Under the pieces are notes generated by a model. The model was given only the letters and a program-made list of their open reading frames with translations. It ran no database searches and was not told the DNA's origin. The translations under genes were made by a program, and so were the position numbers. Of a stretch of DNA of 64,000 bases, positions 26,421 through 36,058 are shown piece by piece (positions within the stretch are counted from its first letter, which is position 1; every line of letters starts with the position of its first letter). Origin of the DNA: Methylobacter sp. (GTDB lineage: Bacteria > Pseudomonadota > Gammaproteobacteria > Methylococcales > Methylomonadaceae); assembly GCA_030653175.1 (NCBI GenBank), contig JAURZV010000052.1, positions 62,001 to 126,000 of the forward strand, given 5' to 3'.

Positions 26421-27899
26421 ATGCTATTTTTGCTTATCGTCAGTGTACTGATCTTAACCGCTTTTCTGATTGTCTTGCCGCCGTTGTGGAGAATCCCCCC
26501 CGGCCCCCCTTTGCTAAAGGGGGGAGCGGATCTTTCTCCCCCCACTTTGAAAAAGGGGGGCCGGGGGGGATTTGCAGACCAGGATCAACGCAATATCGCC
26601 ATTGCCCGGCAACGACTGGCCGAGCTTAAGGAACAGCTGCAAGCGGGTGCATTAACTCAGACGCTTTATGATGAGCAGTTGGTCGAGCTTGAACAGGCTT
26701 TGAGCGATGATCTCGATATAGGTCGCATCGGTTCCCTCGGCAACCGCTCCATGCGTTGCTCTACCTCCTGCATCCCTGCAGTCGTACCGATTGCGACACT
26801 TCCACCATCCATGGCAGTCGAAAGCCATGTCAAAGCATCGCCAACACAGGGGCGCTGGATGGCGTCCGTGCTGCTTTTTGCTATTCCCTTGGCAGCGGGT
26901 TCGCTTTATTGGACATTGGGCAACTATCAGTCATTAAACCAAGTTGAACAAACAGCGGCTGCTCCCGAACTGGAACAAATGAAAAACATGGTTGCAGGGC
27001 TGGCCGAGCGCCTGCAAAAGCAGCCGGACGATGCGTTGGGCTGGACTATGCTGGGCCGATCCTACAAATACTTGCAGCAAAACGACAAGGCGGCGGTAGC
27101 CTTTGAGCACGCCTACAAGTTAATAGGCGACAAGCCTGAAATCATGCTGCTTTACGCCGATGCCCTGGCCTTTGCCAACAACGAACAATTGGCCGGAAAG
27201 CCCTCAGAACTGGTGTTTAAAGCCTTGGCGATGGAGCCCGATAACGTGACCGGCCTGTGGCTGGGCGGTATGGCAAAAGCGCAAACAGGCGATTTTGTTG
27301 CGGCAATGGATTTGTGGAAAAAACTTGAAGCACTGTTGCCGCAAGGCTCGGAAGCTCAACAGGAGATACAAGTCCTGTTGGCAAAGCTTGCAACCCAGAT
27401 ACCGGAAGGCACTGCTCAAGTGGAATCAAAAACCGTGCAACCGGCTAAAACGGGTCGCACCGATTCCCAACCGGTTGCGGCACTTCCGCCATCCCTGGCA
27501 GTCGCGAGTATTGATGTTCAGGTGAGTTTGGCGCCGGAGTTGCAAAAATCAGCCAGCCCAGGCGATACCGTTTTTATTTACGCGCAGGCATTATCCGGCC
27601 CCAAAATGCCGTTGGCTATCGTGCGCAAACAGGTTTCCGAATTGCCGTTAACCGTCAACTTGACCGATGCGATGGCGATGATGCCGACGACCGCCAGGGA
27701 TGGCGGAAGTGCCGCAATCGGTAGGGAACCGATGCGGCCCATGAAATTATCCAATTTCGAGCAAGTCAAGCTGCTGGCGCGCATTTCAAAATCCGGCGAT
27801 GCGATGCAACAGCCCGGCGACTTGATAGGCGTGGTCGAACAGATAGCGTTGACTGACAAAGGTCCTCATAAAATAGTCATTAACAGCCAAATAAAATGA
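26421..27899 (+). CDS. ccmI: apocytochrome c chaperone CcmI, carrying in-frame repeat insertions
   Basis: About 492 residues; a TTG at 26415 is an alternative start. Two N-terminal membrane helices, a leucine-zipper-like stretch (RQRLAELKEQLQ) and TPR units (DALGWTMLGRSYKYL, ALAMEPDNVTGLWLGGMA) identify CcmI, which holds apocytochrome c for the CcmFH lyase. The C-terminal domain (SLAPELQ, DTVFIYAQALSGPKMPLA) is also typical. The frame is interrupted without loss by foreign repeats: a G/C palindrome after residue 24 (PPGPPLLKGG to GGRGG) and three copies of a roughly 50-bp dispersed repeat at 26724-26820, 27456-27504 and 27688-27736. All are in linkers or loops, and the family core is intact. 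Overlaps the hemN start. Confidence 0.9.
   Translation: MLFLLIVSVLILTAFLIVLPPLWRIPPGPPLLKGGADLSPPTLKKGGRGGFADQDQRNIAIARQRLAELKEQLQAGALTQTLYDEQLVELEQALSDDLDIGRIGSLGNRSMRCSTSCIPAVVPIATLPPSMAVESHVKASPTQGRWMASVLLFAIPLAAGSLYWTLGNYQSLNQVEQTAAAPELEQMKNMVAGLAERLQKQPDDALGWTMLGRSYKYLQQNDKAAVAFEHAYKLIGDKPEIMLLYADALAFANNEQLAGKPSELVFKALAMEPDNVTGLWLGGMAKAQTGDFVAAMDLWKKLEALLPQGSEAQQEIQVLLAKLATQIPEGTAQVESKTVQPAKTGRTDSQPVAALPPSLAVASIDVQVSLAPELQKSASPGDTVFIYAQALSGPKMPLAIVRKQVSELPLTVNLTDAMAMMPTTARDGGSAAIGREPMRPMKLSNFEQVKLLARISKSGDAMQQPGDLIGVVEQIALTDKGPHKIVINSQIK
26493..26576. repeat. G/C-rich palindromic repeat inside ccmI
   Basis: Runs of C and G (ATCCCCCCCGGCCCCCC, then CTAAAGGGGGGAG, CTCCCCCCACTTTG and GGGGGGCCGGGGGGGAT) build a nested palindrome within the coding frame. 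It encodes Pro/Gly/Lys-rich PPGPPLLKGG and KKGGRGG. This repeat type is normally intergenic, and here it is read through in frame between the first membrane helix and the TPR region of CcmI. Confidence 0.75.
26724..26820 (+). repeat. dispersed repeat copy 1 in ccmI (interrupted)
   Basis: It begins CGCATCGGTTCCC and ends ATTGCGACACTTCCACCATC then CATGGCAGTCG. It is split by GCTCTACCTCCTGCATCCCT, which recurs with one change at 36017-36036. The repeat is encoded in frame between two CcmI segments. Confidence 0.7.
27456..27504 (+). repeat. dispersed repeat copy 2 in ccmI
   Basis: A 49-bp unit starting CGCACCGATTCCC, containing GGTTGCGGCACTTCCGCCAT and ending CCTGGCAGTCG. It is translated as TDSQPVAALPPSLAVA within a linker of CcmI. 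It is the same family as copies 1 and 3 and the copy in sbcC. Confidence 0.75.
27688..27736 (-). repeat. dispersed repeat copy 3 in ccmI (inverted)
   Basis: A 49-bp unit, CGACCGCCAGGGATGGCGGA to GGGAACCGATGCG, which is the reverse complement of copy 2 with few differences. It is read in frame as TTARDGGSAAIGREPM in the C-terminal CcmI domain. Confidence 0.75.
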
Positions 27900-29278
27900 T
27901 GGATCAATCTATAAAATTCGATTTGGGCCTTATCAATCGCTACGATAAGGCCGGTCCCCGTTATACCTCTTACCCGACTGCGCTGGAACTGCACGAAGGC
28001 TTCGGCGACAAGGAATATCGCCGGCACATCGCACAATCCAATGCCGCAGGCGGGCCGTTATCGCTGTATTTCCATATCCCGTTTTGCGATACCGTTTGTT
28101 TTTATTGCGCCTGCAATAAAATCGTCACCAAAAACCGCAAACATGCGGAACCTTACTTAGCGAATCTGTGCAAAGAAATTGCGATGCAAGGCGATTTATT
28201 CGACTCCAATCGGGTCGTCAATCAATTGCACTGGGGCGGAGGCACGCCGACTTTTTTAAGCTACGAGCAGATGAAAAAGTTAATGGACGTGACCCGCGAG
28301 CATTTCCTGTTAAGGGATGACGACAAGGGCGAATATTCCATTGAAGTAGATCCTCGGGAAACTAACGATCAGACCATAAAACAACTGCGAGAACTGGGCT
28401 TTAACCGGGTCAGTTTGGGCTTGCAGGATTTTGATCCGGCTGTGCAAAAAGCCGTCAATCGCCTGCAAAGCGAAGAGCAGACGTTCAGCGTTTTAGCGGC
28501 CGCCAGAGCCGAGGGTTTTCGCTCGACCAATATAGACTTGATCTACGGCTTGCCGCTGCAAACGGTCGAGACCTTCGCCCTTACGCTGGATAAAATTCTG
28601 GCGGTAGCGCCGGATCGCTTCTCGATCTTCAACTATGCCCACATGCCAGCCCGGTTTAAAACCCAGCGCCAGATTAACGATGCAGATATGCCGACTCCCG
28701 ACGTTAAACTGGCTATTTTACAGATGGTAGGCCAAAGGCTCACCGAAGCGGGTTATGCCTATATCGGCATGGATCATTTCGCCAAACCCGATGACGAACT
28801 TGCCGTAGCCCAGCGCGAAAGGCATTTGTACCGCAACTTCCAGGGCTACTCCACGCATTCGGATTGCGATCTGGTGGGTTTGGGCATTACCTCCATCGGC
28901 CGGGTAGGGGATGCCTATATCCAGAATGTCAAAGAGCTGGATGAATACAATCAGCTTATCAGCCGGGATAAACTGCCGGTATTTAAAGGCGTCGAGCTGG
29001 ATGATGACGACAAATTGCGCCGCGCTGTGATCACCCAACTGATTTGCCATTTCGATTTGAGCTTTGCCGCTCTCGAACAGCAATTCGCCATTCGCTTTGC
29101 CGATTATTTTGCCCAGGAGCTTGAGGCATTAGCGCCGATGCAGGTCGATGGCTTGCTGGTTTTATCAGCGGAAGGCATCAAGGTATTATCCTCAGGTCGT
29201 TTATTGATCCGCAACATCTGCATGGTATTCGATAAGTATCTGGCGCAAAAACAACAGCAGTTTTCAAAAGTTATTTAA
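27896..29278 (+). CDS. hemN: oxygen-independent coproporphyrinogen III oxidase
   Basis: A 460-residue radical-SAM enzyme that converts coproporphyrinogen III to protoporphyrinogen IX without oxygen. The [4Fe-4S] motif is C64-x3-C68-x2-C71 (FCDTVCFYCACNK), with the glycine-rich SAM site HWGGGTPTFL. The N-terminus GPRYTSYPTA and length are those of true HemN rather than HemW. Its start overlaps the ccmI stop by four bases, linking heme synthesis to cytochrome c assembly. Confidence 0.95.
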   Translation: MMDQSIKFDLGLINRYDKAGPRYTSYPTALELHEGFGDKEYRRHIAQSNAAGGPLSLYFHIPFCDTVCFYCACNKIVTKNRKHAEPYLANLCKEIAMQGDLFDSNRVVNQLHWGGGTPTFLSYEQMKKLMDVTREHFLLRDDDKGEYSIEVDPRETNDQTIKQLRELGFNRVSLGLQDFDPAVQKAVNRLQSEEQTFSVLAAARAEGFRSTNIDLIYGLPLQTVETFALTLDKILAVAPDRFSIFNYAHMPARFKTQRQINDADMPTPDVKLAILQMVGQRLTEAGYAYIGMDHFAKPDDELAVAQRERHLYRNFQGYSTHSDCDLVGLGITSIGRVGDAYIQNVKELDEYNQLISRDKLPVFKGVELDDDDKLRRAVITQLICHFDLSFAALEQQFAIRFADYFAQELEALAPMQVDGLLVLSAEGIKVLSSGRLLIRNICMVFDKYLAQKQQQFSKVI

Positions 29279-29286
29279 CCCGCCTT

Positions 29287-29493
29287 ATGAATGAAGATCG
29301 AATAATCGAATTGGAAATAAAAGCCGCTTATCAGGAAGATTTGCTGCAAGAATTAAACAAAATAGTCAGTCGGCAGCAGCAACAGATAGACCGTTTGGAA
29401 GCTACTTGCAGAATGCTCAACGAGCGAATTAAAAGCCTGTCCGCTGAGGGTAGTGGCGGTGAAAGTGTTGAGGAAGTGCCGCCGCATTATTAG
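29287..29493 (+). CDS. slyX: SlyX family protein
   Basis: A 68-residue coiled-coil protein: EDRIIELEIKAAYQEDLLQE, then QQQQIDRLEATCRMLNERIK, ending with the family-typical PPHY. The biochemical role of SlyX is unknown. It lies nine bases after hemN and probably ends this operon. Confidence 0.9.
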   Translation: MNEDRIIELEIKAAYQEDLLQELNKIVSRQQQQIDRLEATCRMLNERIKSLSAEGSGGESVEEVPPHY

Positions 29494-29646
29494 CCGTTGT
29501 GCGGCATCTTACGTCACTTAACAGAATTTTATTTTCTGCGTGTGTCGATTGCATTTATGAGTTGAATGTAAGGTTGTTAAATCGGAATATAATCATGGGA
29601 GCTAGATAATATATTAACCTTCAAGGCGAAAGCGCCGCAGGGGATC

Positions 29647-30198
29647 CTACGTGTCGTATTTTTTAGACAACTGCAATAATACAAAAACCGCCCCCGTCCC
29701 TCCGTCTTTAGGCGGTGCGGAGCAAAAGGCCTGAACGTCTTTGTGCTGCCTCAGCCATATGTTGATGTTGTTTTTTAGTACGGGATAGTTGTCGGCCGAA
29801 CGATAACCTTTGCCGTGGACGATATGTACGCAACGGCAGCCGTCTTCCACGCAGTCATGCAGAAAATGCAGCAGTTGCCGTTTTGCCTCATTGCTGTTAA
29901 GTCCATGTAGGTCGATTTCCGCATCCAGTCCAAACTGTCCTTTGCGTAGTTTTTTTAAGACATTATGCTGTAGTCCCGGAGCCGTAAAGCTCAGTGAGTC
30001 TTCAAGACCCACTTTTTCAACATCAAATTCGATTATGCCGCTTAAGTGTTCCTCTATGTTAACGGCCTGCGATTTGGGGAATGGCTTGGGTTTGCTATCT
30101 TCCATTAACAGCACTTTATCGCTTTTTACAGCGTGTACTTTGCCGATAGTGATACGAAATAAATCGCTGTCTTCCGGAGTAAGGTTTTTTTTTGCCAC
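29647..30198 (-). CDS. Smr domain endonuclease-like protein
   Basis: A 183-residue protein with an N-terminal DUF2027-like/linker region and a C-terminal Smr domain. The hallmarks are LDAEIDLHGLNSNEA (DLHG) and VHIVHGKGYRS (HGKG). This is the YdaL/SmrA type found in gammaproteobacteria, related to the MutS2 C-terminus, with nicking or RNA-cleaving activity in studied relatives. It converges with slyX and is divergent from surE. Confidence 0.85.
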   Translation of the reverse strand: MAKKNLTPEDSDLFRITIGKVHAVKSDKVLLMEDSKPKPFPKSQAVNIEEHLSGIIEFDVEKVGLEDSLSFTAPGLQHNVLKKLRKGQFGLDAEIDLHGLNSNEAKRQLLHFLHDCVEDGCRCVHIVHGKGYRSADNYPVLKNNINIWLRQHKDVQAFCSAPPKDGGTGAVFVLLQLSKKYDT

Positions 30199-30272
30199 GA
30201 AAGCTGATTTTGTTGTGTATTGTTGCTAATATGGTTGATTTTATAGCTTAATCGGCTTCAGGGCGATTGATA

Positions 30273-31028
30273 ATGCATATTTTGTTAAGTAATGATGATG
30301 GCTACTTGGCTGAAGGACTGATTGCATTAGCCAATGCATTAGGTGGACATGCCGAAATATCGGTAGTAGCTCCGGATAGAAACCGCAGTGCGGCGAGTAA
30401 TTCGTTAACGCTGGAAATGCCGCTACGCGCTTATGCAATGGATAACGGCTTTATTAAAGTTGACGGTACACCCACCGATTGCGTGCATTTGGCAATAACC
30501 GGATTGTTGAAAAATGAGCCTGACATGGTCTTTGCCGGAATTAATCATGGCTCCAATTTAGGCGATGATGTGCTTTATTCTGGTACTGTTGCGGCGGCGT
30601 CAGAAGGGCGTTTTTTAGGGTTGCCCGCCGTTGCCATTTCGTTGGCAGGCAGTAATCCAATTCATTTTGAAACCGCCGCACATGTTGCAGTGACGCTGTT
30701 GCGACAATTAATCAATAATCCCTTGCCGCAAGATACTATCCTTAATGTCAATGTGCCGGATGTGGCGATTAAAGACTTAAAAGGCTATCAGGCAACCCGG
30801 CTGGGTCAGCGGCATAAATCGGAGCCGGTCATCATGAGTCAAGATCCTCGCGGACGCATTATTTACTGGGTAGGGCCGCCAGGGGCGGAACAGGATGCAG
30901 GCCCCGGCACTGATTTTTACGCCATTAATGCAGGTTTCGTGTCGGTTACCCCGTTACAGCTGGATTTGACCTGGTATGAACGGATCAATGATTTAAAGGC
31001 GTGGTTGCCCAAGGAGCATGATTTATGA
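30273..31028 (+). CDS. surE: 5'/3'-nucleotidase SurE
   Basis: A 251-residue survival protein E. The N-terminus [16 protein letters not shown] carries the metal-binding D8 and D9. [22 protein letters not shown] and [21 protein letters not shown] complete the active site. A TTG at 30267 would add two residues; the ATG gives the normal family start. It overlaps pcm by four bases, the standard surE-pcm pair. Confidence 0.95.
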   Translation: MHILLSNDDGYLAEGLIALANALGGHAEISVVAPDRNRSAASNSLTLEMPLRAYAMDNGFIKVDGTPTDCVHLAITGLLKNEPDMVFAGINHGSNLGDDVLYSGTVAAASEGRFLGLPAVAISLAGSNPIHFETAAHVAVTLLRQLINNPLPQDTILNVNVPDVAIKDLKGYQATRLGQRHKSEPVIMSQDPRGRIIYWVGPPGAEQDAGPGTDFYAINAGFVSVTPLQLDLTWYERINDLKAWLPKEHDL

Positions 31029-31687
31029 TTCAAAGCCTGCAAGGAATAGGCATGACCTCTTCGCGCACCCGTGAGCGCATGATTAATCGGTTAATGGAGC
31101 AAGGCATCCGAAGCAATAAAATTTTGGATGTCATACGCAACACGCCCAGGCATATTTTTATGGATGAGGCCTTGGCCAGTCGGGCTTATGAAGATACCGC
31201 GCTACCGATTGGTTATAATCAGACGATTTCCCAGCCTTATATTGTCGCAAAAATGACAGAGCTGCTGTTGGCATCATCAGGTCGGTTGGCAAAAGTGTTG
31301 GAAATAGGCACCGGCTGCGGTTACCAGACGGCAATCCTGGCGCAACTTGTCGATCATGTCTATTCCGTTGAAAGAATCGCTCCGTTGCAGAAAAAAGCCA
31401 AAGATCGGCTATGGGATTTAAAGCTCAAGAATGTCAGTTACTTGCACAGCGATGGCGGCTGGGGATGGCTGGATCATGCGCCGTATGATGGCATTCTGGT
31501 TGCTGCCGCACCGCCTGAAATACCGGAAATGCTGTTGCAGCAAATGGCTGTCGGCGGCGTGATGGTTATCCCTATTGGCAAGGGCGGTAGCCAGCAGTTA
31601 CAGAGAGTAACTCGTACAGAAAGCGACTATGAAGTTGAGAGATTGGAGCCGGTTGTTTTTGTGCCTTTTTTATCAGGAAGGAAATAA
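31025..31687 (+). CDS. pcm: protein-L-isoaspartate O-methyltransferase
   Basis: A 220-residue SAM methyltransferase that repairs isoaspartyl residues. The SAM motif is [32 protein letters not shown] and [19 protein letters not shown] are diagnostic of PCMT. A second ATG at 31052 is a possible start. In many gammaproteobacteria nlpD and rpoS follow; here a response-regulator gene follows after about 285 bp. Confidence 0.95.
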   Translation: MIQSLQGIGMTSSRTRERMINRLMEQGIRSNKILDVIRNTPRHIFMDEALASRAYEDTALPIGYNQTISQPYIVAKMTELLLASSGRLAKVLEIGTGCGYQTAILAQLVDHVYSVERIAPLQKKAKDRLWDLKLKNVSYLHSDGGWGWLDHAPYDGILVAAAPPEIPEMLLQQMAVGGVMVIPIGKGGSQQLQRVTRTESDYEVERLEPVVFVPFLSGRK

Positions 31688-31972
31688 ACATTTTTCAAAA
31701 AATGAATGGCATAACCTTTTGCAGCATCTCCTGCTTTTAACGTCTATTCTACGGTATGTTTTTTGTTGCGAGTCACCCTAAAAAGATCAACACTCTTGTA
31801 TACTGAATGCGACGAATACTAATCAGCAACATAAAAGTTTGTGTTAATTCGTGTTCTGGTTGGCATTTCTCTTTTATTGAAGTCATTAACGGTAATTGGC
31901 ATGTTATTTTTGGGATAAAGTAAGCAATTATAGGATTTTCTGTACGCCGATTTAAGGTTAAGATCGGTTCTT

Positions 31973-33607
31973 ATGAAAATGAACTTTGACTCAAAAAAGA
32001 TTCTGGTAATCGAGGATCAAGCGATCATACGAGAAACCATTAAACACATACTGTATTCAGTAGGCGCGCGGCACATTGCTGAGGCGGGAACCGGTATTAA
32101 TGGAATAGTTGAGATGAGACGCGATCAATTCGATATTGTCCTCTGCGATTATAATCTTGGCGACGGGAAAAATGGCCAGCAGGTTTTGGAAGAAGCAAAG
32201 CATTTTAAGTTACTGCCGTTTAACGCTGTTTTTATAATGATTACCGTTGAACAGAGCAAGAATATGGTGCTTAGCGCCCTCGACTGCAAGCCTGATGATT
32301 ACCTGATAAAACCCTTTAATCGGCTGCAACTGTCAACCCGGATCGAACGATGTATTGTCCGCAAGGAATATCTTGCCGGTATTGAACGTGAAATAGATAT
32401 AGGCAATGTTTATCAGGCAATACAAAACTGTGAAAAGTTGCTTCAGCAGGGCAATAAAAAAACGCGCTTACATGTATTGAAGATACGCGCCGACTTAGCC
32501 CTTGTAATCAGGGACTTCAAGGCAGCCAAAAGAATTTATCAGGAGATACTGCAAGAAAGAGATATTCCTTGGGCAAAGTTGGGCATGATTGTTATCGTTT
32601 TTTTTGATGGCAATTATGAGCAGGCTGTTGAGTCTCTTCAGCAGTTTATCGGTCAATATCCTATGATGTTGGAAGCTTATGACTGGTTGGCAAAATCGTA
32701 CGAAGCCTTGGGCAACAATGAAGAGGCGTTAGTCACGCTTAACTTGGCGATTGATCTTTCGCCTCAAACTATTTTAAGGCAGCAACGACTGGCCTTGTTG
32801 GCTGACAAAACAGAAAATATTGAAGTTGCAAAAAAAGCCTATAAAGCAGCTGTTAATTTAGGCAAACATTCTGTATATGGATCATCCAGTGATTTTTCAG
32901 GTTTGGCTAAGGCCCACTTAAAATCCAATTCAGCCGGTGATGCACTAAAAATATTGAATGACATGAATAAATGTTTTTTCAATGACCCGGATTCAAGGCT
33001 TAGAGCTGCAATATTGGAAATCGAGATCCAAAAAGCAAAAAATAACGGCGTAGTGGCACAGAAACCTTATGAAAAGGCATTTAAATTAAACGAGCAATTC
33101 GGTAAGCAAATAGCCAGAGAACTGCGTCTGGAAATGGCAAAAATCAGTCATCTGAGCGGTGCCGGTGAAATTACCGATGAAATTCTTGCGGATTTAATTA
33201 AAACCAACATTGATGATAAACATTTTATCGGTGACATTGACAAAATGTGCAACACATTTATCGGTGATAATTATGCGAACGATTTGATTAGTCGGATAAA
33301 ACAGGAATTAGTTGATATTAATAATGAGGGAGTCAGCTTATTTAAGGAAGGCAAAATTAAAGAGGCTCTCGCAATTTTTGGAGATGCCATCGAAAAAATG
33401 CCTAATAACAAGGCAATCACTTTAAGTATGCTGAAAATCATTATCCATGATCTTAAAACATCTAGACCCGATCCTAAAAAAACCATGCTGGTTCAGTCCT
33501 ATATCAATAAAGCCATTAAAATAGGCGTTCCCCACGATCAAATTGGCAGTATTCAACTGGAGCTTGACAAAATTCAATATCAAAATCCATTAACCCAAAA
33601 GTCATAG
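31973..33607 (+). CDS. response regulator with TPR repeats
   Basis: A 544-residue protein. Residues 1-125 are a CheY-like receiver with acidic pair E14/D15, phospho-acceptor D59 (IVLCDYNLGDGKNG), a switch Thr in IMITVEQ and K in DDYLIKPFN. The remainder (about 140-540) is helical with several TPR-like units, such as EAYDWLAKSYEALGNNEEAL and NEGVSLFKEGKIKEALAI. There is no DNA-binding or catalytic output domain, so phosphorylation probably controls protein-protein interactions. No kinase gene is adjacent, which makes it an orphan regulator. Confidence 0.85.
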   Translation: MKMNFDSKKILVIEDQAIIRETIKHILYSVGARHIAEAGTGINGIVEMRRDQFDIVLCDYNLGDGKNGQQVLEEAKHFKLLPFNAVFIMITVEQSKNMVLSALDCKPDDYLIKPFNRLQLSTRIERCIVRKEYLAGIEREIDIGNVYQAIQNCEKLLQQGNKKTRLHVLKIRADLALVIRDFKAAKRIYQEILQERDIPWAKLGMIVIVFFDGNYEQAVESLQQFIGQYPMMLEAYDWLAKSYEALGNNEEALVTLNLAIDLSPQTILRQQRLALLADKTENIEVAKKAYKAAVNLGKHSVYGSSSDFSGLAKAHLKSNSAGDALKILNDMNKCFFNDPDSRLRAAILEIEIQKAKNNGVVAQKPYEKAFKLNEQFGKQIARELRLEMAKISHLSGAGEITDEILADLIKTNIDDKHFIGDIDKMCNTFIGDNYANDLISRIKQELVDINNEGVSLFKEGKIKEALAIFGDAIEKMPNNKAITLSMLKIIIHDLKTSRPDPKKTMLVQSYINKAIKIGVPHDQIGSIQLELDKIQYQNPLTQKS

Positions 33608-33756
33608 TTCGCCTTATTAGGGTCTCCGTGAACTTTGCGAGCAATTGATTTTTTCAGGCTTGCTGATATCAGGTAACGATAAACAGAATGCGCTTGATTT
33701 TAGGTGATTTACTACGTTAATGCGGGAAGATAGTGCGGAGTATAGAGGGGGGTGTA

Positions 33757-33778
33757 GCCGGGCAGCGAACTGCCCGGC
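33757..33778. terminator. hairpin downstream of fusA
   Basis: GCCGGGCAG and CTGCCCGGC form a perfect 9-bp stem with a CGAA loop, 14 bp beyond the EF-G stop codon on the minus strand. There is no clear T-run, so termination activity is inferred from stem strength and place. Confidence 0.5.
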
Positions 33779-33791
33779 GTACCTTTCCAGC

Positions 33792-35876
33792 TTATTTCTT
33801 TTTGTTGCGTTCGTTCACTTCTTTGATGACTTCTTCCGACACGTTTTTCGGGCACGGCATATAGTGCGAGAATTCCATGGAGAACTGACCACGACCGGAA
33901 GTCATGGTGCGCAAGTCGCCGATGTAACCGAACATTTCGCTTAGCGGTACATCCGACTTGATACGAACCCCTGATGCACCCGCATCCTGAGATTTAATCA
34001 TACCGCGACGACGGTTAAGGTCGCCGATAACATCACCGACATGATCGGATGGCGTAAACGTATCCACTTTCATGATCGGTTCGATCAGTTGCGGCCCTGC
34101 TTTCGGAATCGATTGACGGAACGCGGCTTTCGCAGCAATTTCGAATGCAATCGCAGAGGAGTCAACCGCGTGGAAGCCGCCGTCGGTTAAGATAACTTTA
34201 AAGTCCAAGCAAGGGAATCCAGCCAGTACGCCTTTATCCAGCATACTTTTAAAGCCTTTTTCAACCGCCGGCCAGTATTCGCGCGGCACGTTACCGCCGG
34301 TAACCGCAGATTGAAAGACAAAGCCGCTGCCGGGTTCGCCGGGCTCGATGATGTAGTTGATCTTGCCGTATTGGCCTGAACCACCTGATTGCTTCTTGTG
34401 GGTGTATTCGTCTTCAACCGATTTGGTAATGGTTTCGCGGTAGGCCACTTGGGGTTTGCCGACGATAACGTCAACGCCGTGGGTACGTCTTAAGATGTCG
34501 ACTTTAATGTCAAGATGCAGCTCGCCCATGCCTTTAAGAATGGTTTCGCCACTGTCTTCATCGGTCTCAACGTGGAAAGAAGGATCTTCCTGAATCATTT
34601 TGCCCAGCGCGATACCCATTTTTTCGGAAGCCGCTTTGTCTTTCGGTGAAATCGCCAGTGAGATAACGGGATCAGGGAACACCATCGGCTCCAATGTCGC
34701 CGGGTATTTCGGATCACACAGGGTGTGGCCGGTTTGCACGTTCTTCATGCCCAATACCGCAACAATATCACCCGCTTGAGCAGATTCAAGCTCGGCGCGA
34801 ACATCGGCGTGCATTTCCACGATACGACCGATACGCTCGGTTTTACCGGTGAAGGTATTCAATACTGACGTACCTTTTTCCAGTTTACCGGAGTAGATAC
34901 GCAGGAAGGTCAGCGCGCCGAAACGGTCATCCATAATCTTGAATGCCAAGGCACGTAGCGGTTTGTTCTCATCGACGATAGCAAAAGTTCCTGTAGGATT
35001 GCCTTCCAGGTCGACTTCAGGCTGCGGCTTAACTTCTGTCGGGCAAGGCAGGTAATCGACAACGCCGTCAAGCACCAGCTGTACGCCTTTGTTTTTGAAA
35101 GACGAACCGCAGAAAGTCGGGAAGAAGTTCAGATTAATCGTACCTTTACGGATACAGCGCTTAATGGTGTCTATATCGGGCTCTTCGCCTTCAAGGTATT
35201 TTTCCATCACATCGTCAAACTGATCGGCAACTTCGTCGATCAATTTTTCGCGCCATTTTTCAGTTTCAGCCACCATGTCGGCTGGAACGTCCTTGATTTC
35301 GTAGTTCATTGGATCGCCGGAATCATCCCATATCCACGCTTTACGCGTTAAGACATCAACTACGCCGCAGAACTGGTCTTCAGTGCCGATAGGCAAGGTC
35401 ATAACCAGCGGATGAGCCCCCAGTACCTCTTCAACTTGTTTAACCACGCGATAAAAATCAGCGCCGATGCGATCCAGTTTGTTGATATAGATAACACGGG
35501 CGACTTCAGAATCGTTGGCATAACGCCAGTTGGTTTCCGACTGGGGTTCTACGCCGCCTGAGCCGCAGAAAACGCCGATACCGCCGTCAAGCACCTTAAG
35601 AGAACGATAAACTTCAATCGTAAAATCAACGTGTCCCGGGGTGTCGATAATATTAAAACGATAATCTTTCCAGAAACAAGTCGTCGCAGCAGACTGAATG
35701 GTGATGCCACGCTCACGTTCTTGATCCATGAAGTCGGTAGTGGTTTCGCCATCATGCACTTCACCGATTTTATGGATTTTACCGGTAAGTTTTAAAATCC
35801 GCTCGGTAGTCGTTGTTTTACCGGCATCGACGTGAGCGAAGATGCCAATATTTCTGTAATGCGCTAAATCTGTCAT
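33792..35876 (-). CDS. fusA: translation elongation factor G (stand-alone copy)
   Basis: A 694-residue EF-G. The G domain has [18 protein letters not shown] (P-loop), [11 protein letters not shown] (switch), DTPGHVDF and NKLDR (NKxD). Domains II to V follow at standard spacing, ending [16 protein letters not shown]. It catalyses GTP-dependent ribosome translocation. It lacks rpsL, rpsG and tuf neighbours, so it is not the str-operon copy. It may be a second, specialised EF-G (FusA2 type) or a relocated single copy. Internal sequence is intact. Confidence 0.9.
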   Translation of the reverse strand: MTDLAHYRNIGIFAHVDAGKTTTTERILKLTGKIHKIGEVHDGETTTDFMDQERERGITIQSAATTCFWKDYRFNIIDTPGHVDFTIEVYRSLKVLDGGIGVFCGSGGVEPQSETNWRYANDSEVARVIYINKLDRIGADFYRVVKQVEEVLGAHPLVMTLPIGTEDQFCGVVDVLTRKAWIWDDSGDPMNYEIKDVPADMVAETEKWREKLIDEVADQFDDVMEKYLEGEEPDIDTIKRCIRKGTINLNFFPTFCGSSFKNKGVQLVLDGVVDYLPCPTEVKPQPEVDLEGNPTGTFAIVDENKPLRALAFKIMDDRFGALTFLRIYSGKLEKGTSVLNTFTGKTERIGRIVEMHADVRAELESAQAGDIVAVLGMKNVQTGHTLCDPKYPATLEPMVFPDPVISLAISPKDKAASEKMGIALGKMIQEDPSFHVETDEDSGETILKGMGELHLDIKVDILRRTHGVDVIVGKPQVAYRETITKSVEDEYTHKKQSGGSGQYGKINYIIEPGEPGSGFVFQSAVTGGNVPREYWPAVEKGFKSMLDKGVLAGFPCLDFKVILTDGGFHAVDSSAIAFEIAAKAAFRQSIPKAGPQLIEPIMKVDTFTPSDHVGDVIGDLNRRRGMIKSQDAGASGVRIKSDVPLSEMFGYIGDLRTMTSGRGQFSMEFSHYMPCPKNVSEEVIKEVNERNKKK

Positions 35877-35924
35877 GTTTTTACTCTAAAGTTGGGCATA
35901 AAAAACTTTTTCGGTGACTGCTCT

Positions 35925-36058
35925 CGTAGGATGTGCTGAACGCAGTGAAGCGCATCAACATCAAGATTTTTCATCGAGAACGATGCGCTTCGTGCCTCGG
36001 CAATTGCTCCTGCATTGCTCTACCTCCTGCATCCATGCAGTCGTCAGCGCATCCTACG
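35925..36058. repeat. nested palindromic repeat upstream of fusA
   Basis: CGTAGGATGTGCTGAACG (35925-35942) is inverted near CGTCAGCGCATCCTACG (36042-36058), and GAAGCGCATC (35947-35956) is inverted exactly at 35982-35991. Inside lies GCTCTACCTCCTGCATCCAT (36017-36036), also present in ccmI. This is a composite of dispersed repeats located just upstream of the EF-G start codon. Confidence 0.6.
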
